From Pleurobrachia bachei (taxonomy: Eukaryota; Ctenophora; Tentaculata; Cydippida; Pleurobrachiidae), in the NCBI GenBank assembly GCA_000695325.1, contig AVPN01000291.1:16295-44050 (forward strand): a stretch of 27,756 bases of DNA. The letters run 5' to 3'. Below are positions 19,330-27,756 of the stretch, in pieces. The notes beneath the pieces were generated by a model. That model saw only the letters and a program-made list of their open reading frames with translations. It did not search any database and had not been told where the DNA came from. Every line of letters starts with the position of its first letter. The first letter of the stretch is position 1. A program made the translations under genes and the position numbers.

Positions 19330-20050
19330 CGGTCAGATTTGTCTTTGAAAGACATCTATTCAAAGACTTATCTGTACATTTTTGTGCACTTTCTTTTATT
19401 ACCACTTATTTATTTTCTTTTAAAAAGTGAATTTGTGTTCTTAACCCGACCCCAATACATAAAGCTCCTAGCAGCTATTGTACCTTCGATCACTCCCTCT
19501 AGAAACATTTTCTCAATTAATTGAGTTCTTCTCATTCCTCATTTGACTTCATTATAATCTCCCTCTAGGAAGATGAAACTTCTTGTTATTCTCGCAACCC
19601 TGGTTGCACTCAGCTGTGCCGCTCGTCTCATGGGGTCTCTATACCGACACCACACGCCCACTAAGAACACCTTCAAAACCACCTCTGTCCCCCAGATCCT
19701 GGATCACTTTGCCCTGATTCCTTCCAGGCCCTTCATCTTGAAGGGCCTGCAGCGTATGCCAACTCCGAAAGGCGAAAACTCGTTGTTTTTATCTATTTCC
19801 GGAAAAATTCTTGCCAAAAACGGCTGTCACAAGTCATTTTTAGGCTTTAAACCGTGTAGGACTTTTTAGGTTTGATCGATAAACTTAAACTATCGAGAAT
19901 TGGCTCATTGGAGGCTCTGCTCCTCCCGAAGTCTGCAACCCAGTTCGATGTCAGACACCATAATTATATCATATGAGTGGCGACATGTATTCTCATGATG
20001 TCATAACTCGTAATTTAAGTTTTTAACTCCCTTAGAATATGTCAAACTAG
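19330..20050 (+). other. spacer between the METTL7-like and TEX2-like genes
   Basis: This 720-bp stretch holds the METTL7-like 3' UTR (T-rich from about 19375), the short secreted-type ORF at 19573-19869, and about 180 bases of presumed TEX2-like 5' flank. Confidence 0.5.
19573..19869 (+). CDS. hypothetical 98-aa secreted-type ORF
   Basis: Starts MKLLVILATLVALSCAARLM, a textbook signal peptide (short basic n-region, long hydrophobic core, small residues at the cleavage site). The rest is basic and unrecognised (RHHTPTKNTFKTT .. SRPFILKGLQRMP). CTCTAG lies just before the ATG and could be a splice acceptor. An exact 30-base copy of 19734-19763 lies upstream of the METTL7-like gene at 17721. 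It could be a real small secreted protein, the 5' exon of a longer gene, or a fragment of a copied gene. No homolog was recognised. Confidence 0.4.
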   Translation: MKLLVILATLVALSCAARLMGSLYRHHTPTKNTFKTTSVPQILDHFALIPSRPFILKGLQRMPTPKGENSLFLSISGKILAKNGCHKSFLGFKPCRTF

Positions 20051-23000
20051 ATGAGCCAGAGACTGCAAGATTCCAGCAGCAGTTCTCACAGTAACTCGCC
20101 CAAATGGATAACTGATTTTAAAGACAAGCCCCAAACCCCGCCTCTGGACACCTCCCTATCACAAAACACTCCGCCTGGCTCAGATGGCAAAGAGATGCAA
20201 GCCATCACTAAGCGGGGGGAGGTGTTACCACAACCCGACCCTTACACTTTTGATCTTGATTTAGATGAAACGGATTCGATTGACCTGCCGGAGAATGATG
20301 CCGAACACGCTGATGATATGGATGGGTCAGCTGAGTCAATTCCCTTGATTCACCCGCTTGACAATGAGCTACCTCTAGTTGCAGGAGATTCCGTTGTTCC
20401 ACCTCTAGCTCTAGAATATTTAGAGTGTCCACTAGAAGAGTCTTCACCAAGGGAGGCAGAACAAATACCAGAACCCAATGTTGCACCTGTGATTGTGGAA
20501 ACCCCTCCTAACCGAGAGAAATCTCCTGTTTCTGAGATAACGGATGAATCTCTGGAGTTATTCCAGGACCTCCGACCAGTTAAGAAGCAGAATGTCCCTC
20601 CTCCCCGACCTCCCCCTCCCACACGACCTCCTCCCCCTACAACATCAGGGGCATCTTCCTTCGAGGAACATCCCCTCATGATGCGAGCCAGCCCCGAACC
20701 CCCAATCCCTGTCCAGGTCCCCAGATCTAACTTTAGGGAGAAACTATCCAAGAGCAGGGAGAGATTTTCATCACTCAAACAGCGACTACAACCTCCTGAG
20801 AAGGAGGAAATTCCAGGAAGTGTGTCGCCGGATACATTTTCCACTGGCACAACTCCCCCAGATTCAATCGACACTGCTATCTCCCCTCTTCCTCTGGCAG
20901 CAGTCGGAACTCCGTCAGAGACTGATTCTAACATCTCATCACCCCGAGTAACGACACGAGATAAGTTTAGGAAGTTCAAGAAAAAAGGATCGACCTACAT
21001 ACACGATTGGAAAGACTGGTACTACGGAAAAGGGAACAACAAAGACCAACAACTCCAAGAAGAGAAGGCCCCCTCGGAGTCTTCTGATTTCCAGGAAATA
21101 ACAGCGGATGACGTGGCAGATACTGACACTTTGGAAGTTGGAGATCAGCCAACTGTTGATCACCAGCCACCATCCTCCCAGAGAATGTCCCAGATATCAC
21201 CCCAGATTGATATCATCACCGTACCTTCAGTGACGTCATATAATGTGACGTCATTCACTCCGACATGGGTGTTGGTATCAGTTGTATCTCTTGTTGTGTT
21301 GGTTGTGGCACTAGCAGCCCAGTTCTGTTCTCCCTACCTCCGGGGTGTTCTGACAGGTCTGTTGTGCCCCTGTCTGGTGTATGGGGTAGCTAAGTTTTAT
21401 AGTAGGAGGAGTAGTGGGGTGATGGAGAGGGGCCCCATACCAACGAGACGGAGTGTTCTAACTAAAACAACGCTCGAGGTAAGAATACTTGATCTGCTTA
21501 ACCCTTATTATGAAAGGGAATACCCTAACTTTCTCATACTAAGAAGCGAGAGAAAATCAGAGTACACTACGAATTACGATGGTGGGCAAGTGAATATATT
21601 TGAATTAGCTATTCTAACTCCTATTTTTTTAGGGTTTTTTCCACTATACGGAAACTCGAAACTTTGGGGAGTTGAACTTTAAGAGGATGCCATACCGGTT
21701 TGTTAAAGTGGTCGGAACAGAAGTTGAGGTGTACGAGACTGGAAGGTGAGACTAAGTAATGTGTTGCTAGGGGACATAGTGTGTGTTGCTATGGTGAACT
21801 TCACTAATGGAATATATGGTCATGTAGTCCTCCCTTTTTGTCGGCACATTTCAGAAAACAAGCTGCCCACGTTCCCCAAAATACTGTATTAACAGGGGCT
21901 TCCCTTTGTTTCAGGTCTGGGAGCACCTTTGCACCGTGTCTGGATGATCTGGATAGTATCGAACTCAAGTTATCCTTCAAACTTGATATTTCCGGCTGGG
22001 ACGTCTCAGTTGAACCTCTGTAAGTAAGTACTAGCTCATCCATTTTTGGTAATGAATACATGCAGCGTGACTTCCTAACCAATCCCTTGGTAACAAAATT
22101 ACCCCTACCTTGCACGCCAAAACATGCCTTACTACCGGGAGGGGTAATTTTGTTACCAAACCAACCCCTATGTACTGTGAGCCGTGTGTCTGTAAGTACT
22201 AAAGATTGGGCCGTGTAACGTAGCAACTTATAGCTGGTCTATAGCATACGCCGTCTGTGTGTAGACCAATAGACCAGCAGCAGTAGAAACAATACCACGC
22301 ACTGTAATTACAGCTGCTCATTAGTCCAAAGTCCAAACAATATGGGGCAGCTTGCCGGGGATAATAGTTTCTATGTATTTCCCACAGCCCCCATCCCCAT
22401 TCCCCATGTTACTGTAACAAAGGAAAACACGAGTTATATAATTGGCACATGTTACCATTTATCCATGTTTAGAGGCCATTGCCGCGCCATGTTACTATTT
22501 ATCTGTACCAGGGGCGGAGCAGTTCCTAATAATTATGATAAACATTCATCACTCCTTCTCTCCCTCCTCTCTGATCTCTCTCTCATGTCTACCTCACCCA
22601 TTCTCTCAATCGAGTGTGTGTACCACTCAGCCAGTTGGCCTGTCTGTTTATTCACTCCTTTATTCACTCTTTGATCGGTCCGCATGACATACAACGGAAG
22701 TTAGCCTCCTTTTTCCTTCTGACAAATTGGTCCCGAGCTGTTTCCATGTTGTTTCTTTGTTCATGTATCCATTCCCCACAGTCACACCCACGTGGGGGCC
22801 TCATCAAACATTAACCTCAACATACCCCCTGATGTTAAACACCCTCACCCCCACAAATAACCATACCCAACCCCATAACTACAGGCCGGGTACAGTACTA
22901 ACGGTACACAACAAGTGGCGAAAGAAGTACCCCATCTGGATTAGAAGACCCACTTGGAGGGTAGTTAATTCAGACTCGTATGACAATGATACACACCTTG

Positions 23001-26000
23001 ATGTGCCCAGTTTCCACCTTTTTGCAGTCTACTCTAGGTGAGTTTTATCTAAAGAGAGAGAAAAACCAAATGTATTATCTATCTTTTGAGAGGGAAAATT
23101 ATGGTCGCATTCCCATGAGCCGTGTTTTTCGAATGTGTATGGACAATGATCCAAGAGAAACGTGGAAGGTTTTGTTCATCACGTGTGTGAGAACAATGGA
23201 ATATCCAATGCAGCGGTTTAGGTTTTAGAAACATTGAACAATGAACATGCAGACTGGTGTGTTTTCACTCGTAAACACACTACACCGCCTTTCTCGACCG
23301 CGACCCAATGAGGGTTAGCTGTTAGAACATAACAATACACCATGTATTTTCTTTTACACATGTGTATATGTACTGTATACTGAACACAGACAAAATAAAA
23401 ATGTACTGAGTAGCACACCATGTCTCTATTTCTTTGTATTTTGTTGCCCACCACCTGGGTGAACAAATTGCAGAGGCACAAATACACTATGAAGTGTAAA
23501 CACTGATATGTGCACCTGTGTGTGGTGTATGTTTCTAAAATCAGGACATTCTGTACTCGGTCTCCTAGTGGCGTTATAATTTATCGGTCCTGATTCTAAA
23601 AACCACTCCTACTAGGGATTTAAAGATTTAAAGACTCCTTTTTCTAGGGATTCTAAAACTCCTTTTTTCTAGGGATTTAAAGATGTCTAAAACTCCTTTA
23701 TTCTCTTCCTAGGGATAAAGAGTATTGGTACGAGGAACTGAAAAAGAGATCTCTTCTAACGAACCCAGAGGTAACAAAACACATTCTGTCATACTGTACA
23801 ATGAACATGTGTAATATGCAACCCATCTCTATAGCGACTCAATACTCACTTTCCAACCATGTGTTACACGAATAAACCAGTTGCTCGATCCTCTCGATAG
23901 CGACACAGTTGCCCTCACCCCGCAACACTGTTCCCCTGATACATCATCATTATTCAACAGAGTCATGTTCTAACCCTCCGGGGTGCTGTGTGAGAGATTA
24001 GGACAGCAGAACCATTTATATCTTCAGTCAGAACTTTCAGAACTTGAAAGTACCTATACAATCAAAATACATGAGTTCCATTATCTCCCCCCTCTCTCTT
24101 TCTCTAGCTATCTTTGTGTCCCTGGCCCTACCCACTGGCTATATTTCAACATTGAAGACATTAACTCCTGTTTTCTCAATCACTCGGACTCCTGTCTGAA
24201 TCGCTCCCTCTGAATCGCATTTAACCACCTTACGTAGACTACCCTACAAACTAGCCACGCCTAGCTACAGCTGCATAACACTATTACGATATGTCAAGAG
24301 ATAAGAGTATTACATATTGCACCATTTCTAGTAATTTTCAAATTAAATCATGGTCATGTTATGTCACACATTACGTTATTTAGAAGCACTCGCATATACC
24401 TGATATATGATCTCGCTTGTCTTAGACACCAATGTAATCGGCTCTTCTCCTCACTACAATGTAACTAAATCTACCCAAACAAAACCATGTTCCCATCTTT
24501 TTACAGGGAGGGAAAGATGCGGACAATTATCTAAATCACATGACCCGAATCTTCAACCAAATACCACACGAAGAGACGACCTTCCTTCCTAAAGACAGTG
24601 TAACAACTGAAGAGAGAGAGGAGGGAGAGACGGAGGACACTACTAGTACTGCAAATGGTGGGTTAAATTATAGGGGATATAATGTGGGTTTTTACCCCCC
24701 CCTCTCTAGCTCTCTTTGTGTCCCGGCCCCACCCACTGGCTATATTACAACATTGAAGACATTATAACTCCTGATTTCTCAATCACTGTCTGAATCGCTC
24801 TCTCTGGATTCTATAACCACCTTACCTAGACTACCCTACTAAAAAGTCACGCCTCCTGCATGCAGCTGCATAACATTATTAGAATCGAGAGATAAGGGTA
24901 TCATATATTGCACCATTTCTACCAGTTAAATCACGAAGTTATGTCACACATTACGTTATTTAGAAGTATTCTAGCGTAAAAACTTGTCATACTACAGAGT
25001 TTCTTTGCATTACCTGCAATTTTGGGCCGTGACTGGGCTACATGACTGTAGTTACTAGTTCGGAGAGGGCAGTCTTTTGTAAGACAAGTATAAACATAAG
25101 ACACCAATATCCAGTCTCTTTTTCTCCTCATTATAAATGAAAATGCAACTAAATCTGCCCAATCCAAACAATATCCCCATCTCTTTTCAGGGAGGGAAAG
25201 ATGCGAACAATTATCTAAATCACATGACCCGTATTTTCAACCAAATACCACACGAGGAGACGACCTTCCTTCCTAAAGACAGTGTAAACACTGAAGAGGG
25301 GGAGGAGGGAGAGACGGAGGACACTACTAGTACTGCAGCAGTTGGTAGGTTAAATGTAGGAGATATGTGGGTTTTGAGGGTTCTCTATTTACTCATTGTT
25401 CACATCTTGTCTTGAATGTTGGACACCTATTAGATACAATTTGTTTGTCTTGTTTTCCTCCACCTAGATTTATGTGGGGTATGTACTATGTATATTCACC
25501 CCTATTTCTTTTCAGAGGGGGCTGTAAGTGAAGTAACAACTGATGTTGCCTGGATTAATGCCTTCTTCGGACGATTCTGTTGGAATATTATGACGGATCA
25601 GAAGTGGGAGAAGAGAATCAGGGATCGAATAGTCAGGTAAATAATAGAATAGTAGAAATAGAATAGTCAGGTACACTACACAGTATATATTTCTCATCTG
25701 GGATTACATTCACATTCATTGCATTTGTGTGTATCTTGGGGTGCATCAAGAATAAAGAATTACACAAATTTGCAATTCCCATACACAGCTATGATCGTGT
25801 TATGGATCAAACATAATACGCTGTCGTTCCACAAGCCTGAGCAAGACATTTATCAATGCAGAAACAAATTTTCTATTAACACCCCTCCCTGCAGGAAGCT
25901 CTCTGGTGTGCAAACTAGGTACATATATTCTCTGGCTCTGAAATCTTTTGATTTGGGAGACACAGTGCCTCTTATTACTAAAACCTACCAGCCCAAAATA

Positions 26001-27114
26001 GACGAACAGGTAACGTTATTGCTTATCGTGGATCCCCGGGTTTAAGTTACAGCTTACTGATAGTTTTAAATGAGTATCACGTAATAACAGCTTGTAGGTA
26101 GTTGTAGTGCACTCGACTTCTTTTAGTAATTAGGTAACGAGAAGAGCATACCAAATTGGTATGCTCTTCTCGAGATAGAGAGAAGGGTAGCCTTACAGCA
26201 AATAGACAATACATACCACGAACAACCTATTATCGTGTGGGCAAGGTAGATATTTTAATCCTCAAATTGTTTGATAATTTGATGACATTTCTCATCCCCT
26301 TCTAATCAGTAATCTCACTAATGATTCAGGGTGTGTGGAGCGAGATGGATATGAAATGGACGGGTGTTGCATCGCTAACCCTGGTAGCCAAACTCAATGC
26401 ATCCAAGGACAAAGCCTCCAACTCGAATACTTCGGAAGTATGACATGATTACAAAATTCCAAATTTCACTTTCAAACATTTGTTTCCTTTTTTGACAATA
26501 TTCCACCTCTCCAGCAAATGCGGCTGGAACCCACCGAAACGAAACCCTCCAGCACCCCATCTCGTCTATCCCGCTTATACAACTTCTTGGACCGTCTAGA
26601 AGTTGTTGTATCGGCTCGAGTAACCAGTTTCAGTGGCAGATTATGTGTCAACATCTCGCCTCCACCCACGGACTGTGTGTGGTAAGACGCGGGGTTTCAA
26701 TTGTAAGGGGGTCTACTGAAATGAGCGCGCGCACTATGTTTTGTGCGCTGACAATCGCTGCTGAGCTATTTTCAGTTTCTGTTTTATACTCCCCTTCTTT
26801 AGAACTGGTTGTGAGAGAAATATGAATCATACATAATTCTTCTCTCTCTCACCGAAAGTTCTAAAGGAAGGGAGACAATCTTGATAAGTTCAATTAACAA
26901 TTATAATAATCAGAAAATATGTTTTTGCAGGTATGGATTCAAAGAACCGCCAGTGTATAACCTACAATTGGAACCAGTGCTGTGGAAGATTTCTCTTGAG
27001 TACCCGTTTGTAACCAAGAAAATTGAAAAACAACTTCGACACTCACATATCGCTTATGGACACTCACATATCGCTTTTCACACTCACATATCGCTTATTT
27101 CACTGAGTGTATAG
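20051..27114 (+). CDS. TEX2: TEX2-like SMP-domain ER lipid-transfer protein
   Basis: Exons: 20051-21478, 21633-21745, 21915-22019, 22885-23037, 23713-23770, one of 24507-24657 or 25191-25344, 25516-25636, 25895-26009, 26330-26437, 26515-26681, 26931-27114 (about 900 aa), all in phase. The first exon encodes a long disordered, acidic and proline-rich N-terminus (PPPRPPPPTRPPPP) and two hydrophobic segments (about residues 405-452) forming a membrane hairpin. Then comes a PH-like region (FVKVVGTEVEVYETGR; KWRKKYPIWIRR; RDKEYWYEELKK), and from about residue 675 the SMP domain (VAWINAFFGRFCWNIM; GVWSEMDMKWTG; CVNISPPPTDCVWYGFKEPP), the last matching NIPPPPTDRVWYGFRKPP of TEX2. TEX2 proteins act at ER contact sites and move lipids. 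The C-terminus departs from the family after KKIEKQL. Confidence 0.88.
22020..22884 (+). other. TEX2-like intron 3
   Basis: 865-base intron. It contains a hairpin with a 20-bp perfect stem (22088-22159) and another smaller one (about 22230-22278, GCTGGTCTAT/ATAGACCAGC). Overlapping short frames at 22342-22814 have no family resemblance and are taken as chance. Confidence 0.6.
22088..22159. repeat. hairpin with 20-bp perfect stem
   Basis: TTGGTAACAAAATTACCCCT at the left and AGGGGTAATTTTGTTACCAA at the right, with a loop of about 32 bases. It lies in TEX2-like intron 3. No target duplication is clear. Confidence 0.9.
23038..23712 (+). other. TEX2-like intron 4 with acceptor-like tandem repeats
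   Basis: 675-base intron. Its last about 110 bases hold repeated CTAGGGATT-AAAG/ACTCCTTT units that include the true acceptor (see the repeat entry). A frame at 23218-23487 on the minus strand is not supported. Confidence 0.6.
23606..23720 (+). repeat. tandem units containing the exon 5 splice acceptor
   Basis: Four units of the form ACTCCTTTTTTCTAGGGATT give CTAG|GGA at 23615, 23647, 23672 and 23712. Only the last matches the phase of exon 4. Each upstream unit has its own pyrimidine tract and AG, so it is a plausible decoy acceptor. Confidence 0.8.
24507..24657 (+). CDS. TEX2: TEX2-like alternative exon 6a
   Basis: 151 nt, entered in phase 0 and left in phase 1, encoding GGKDADNYLNHMTRIFNQIP .. 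STAN. Acceptor TTTTTACAG, donor GTGGGT (weaker than that of 6b). It joins in frame to exon 7 (G|AG GGG GCT). It forms the linker between the PH-like region and the SMP domain. Confidence 0.8.
25191..25344 (+). CDS. TEX2: TEX2-like alternative exon 6b
   Basis: 154 nt, phase 0 to 1 like 6a, encoding GGKDANNYLNHMTRIFNQIP .. STAAV. Acceptor CTTTTCAG, donor GTAGGT. The product differs from 6a at D/N, T/N, R/G and at the last residues (N against AV). If both exons were joined, the second would be read in the wrong frame and meet a stop. Confidence 0.8.
26138..26172. repeat. 35-bp palindrome in a TEX2-like intron
   Basis: CGAGAAGAGCATACCA, a 3-base centre, then TGGTATGCTCTTCTCG: perfect arms and almost no loop, in the intron between exons 8 and 9. 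Confidence 0.95.
27040..27096 (+). repeat. three copies of CACTCACATATCGCTT at the TEX2-like C-terminus
   Basis: Copies at 27040, 27061 and 27081 (periods 21 and 20), inside the last exon. They encode HSHIAYGHSHIAFHTHIS before a stop at 27112. The conserved TEX2 tail should lie here, so the array has probably replaced or displaced it. Confidence 0.85.
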
Positions 27115-27190
27115 CGAATAGTCAAAACAACGAGGTCGAGCGACGACTAACTGTCTTTGTTCAAACTAATCTTGCAAGTTCTACACGGAG

Positions 27191-27756
27191 ATGGATCGTA
27201 CCTTCTCCAGCTGGCGCCATGGAGGTCCAGGTGACAAGGCTTTTACTGCTGACTTCCTCAGGTTAGAAACATCAATCATGGCTACACTACGACGAGCTGC
27301 GGGGTACCCTGAACCCAACAAAGAGGGAGGAGAGTTTGATCCAAACAAGTTGACGAACAGCTATTTGAAAGGTCTAGACACCAACAAGAAGCTGAAAATA
27401 ATCGCTGACATGGCTGGTCTTCTTTGGTACCGGTCACTGCCTCTTTCCCAGATGGCCAGGAAGCAGTTAGAGGAACAGAAAGAGGATAAGACACCTGTTA
27501 TCAGTTCCGGGGCTGATGAAAACATGGAAGTTGATTTTGAAGTTCTAGAGGATCTGAAGACCACTAGGGACCGTCTTGACGCCACCAAGGATGAGTTGTT
27601 AGAGCGGGACCGCAAGATTATCACTCTACAGGATGAGGTCAGTGCCCTGAAGGACTCCATCATCGCCTACAAGGATTCTCTACTGGAGAAGAGTATCAGT
27701 GCGGTACAAACAGTGGTTAAGGAGGAGATTAAGAGCTACTCCACTGTTTTGGAGAC
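27191..27756 (+). mobile_element. 5' part of a probable LINE ORF1 (coiled-coil protein), cut by the window end
   Basis: Open from ATG 27191 to the last base (188 codons, no stop): MDRTFSSWRHGGPGDKAF .. NSYLKGLDTNKKLKIIADMA .. LEDLKTTRDRLDATKDELLE .. ISAVQTVVKEEIKSYSTVL. Heptad-like charged repeats from about residue 110 onward predict a coiled coil. The closing KEEIKSYSTVL segment recalls the stretch before the RNA-binding core of ORF1 in some LINE families (often followed by EEDRSRNVxxFG). That core would lie beyond the edge, so the call is provisional. Alternatives are a host coiled-coil gene or a domesticated ORF1. Confidence 0.5.

Larger units (their letters stand above)
24088..25375 (+). 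repeat. tandem segmental duplication including a TEX2-like exon
   Basis: Copy 1 is about 24088-24695 and copy 2 about 24696-25375. Both begin with a CCCCCTCTCT tract, then TTTGTGTCCC-GGCCC-ACCCACTGGC, and share intron, acceptor, exon, donor and the first intron bases after it. Copy 2 has about 110 extra or replaced bases near 24980-25095. The divergence is moderate in the intron and low in the exon. Confidence 0.9.

Noticed and set aside
20350-20979. Long minus-strand frame (209 codons) across the TEX2-like first exon
   Set aside because: It is antisense to a well-supported coding exon, and its glycine-rich content is the mirror of the proline-rich sense protein.
22342-22814. Overlapping short frames in TEX2-like intron 3
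   Set aside because: Low-complexity Ser/Leu/His content, no splice-compatible phase with neighbouring exons and no family resemblance.

Overview
The window is nuclear DNA from an animal. It holds intron-rich genes with GT..AG splice sites (about 40 exons traced, with reading phase kept across nearly every junction), metazoan-type proteins, and many small palindromic mobile-element relics in introns and spacers. The proteins fit an invertebrate. The moderate GC, short introns and heavy load of fold-back elements would suit an early-branching lineage such as a sponge or cnidarian, but the species cannot be fixed from the sequence alone.

Layout, left to right. (1) 477-9167, plus strand: a 14-exon gene for a Q/P-rich nuclear protein whose C-terminus is the fibronectin-III domain of ATF7IP/MCAF, the SETDB1 partner; it also carries a C2H2-like zinc finger. 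Its middle holds a 2.57-kb inverted duplication (2158-4728) that puts antisense copies of two of its own exons into an intron. (2) 9168-10889: convergent spacer with short repeats and a nested palindromic element. (3) 15768-10890, minus strand: a complete 12-exon MED24 (Mediator tail subunit, about 903 aa). (4) 16561-16070, minus strand: a small ORF resembling a multicopy, mobile-element-associated protein domain. (5) 17820-19329, plus: a 6-exon METTL7/TMT1-like methyltransferase. (6) 19573-19869: a short secreted-type ORF. (7) 20051-27114, plus: an 11-exon TEX2-like SMP-domain lipid-transfer protein with a tandemly duplicated exon whose two copies can be used only one at a time. (8) 27191 to the window end: an open coiled-coil ORF resembling a LINE ORF1, running off the edge.

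The genes are unrelated housekeeping or regulatory functions (heterochromatin, transcription, ER lipid or thiol metabolism) and do not form a pathway. The most notable content is structural: the exon-containing palindrome and a plausible route for its origin from an older fold-back element; the mutually exclusive TEX2 exon pair; splice sites embedded in tandem repeats that supply extra copies of the same donor or acceptor (MED24 exon 7 donor, TEX2 exon 5 acceptor); and a four-copy family of short GC-rich elements at 8.9-12.0 kb. I found no tRNA, rRNA or CRISPR array.
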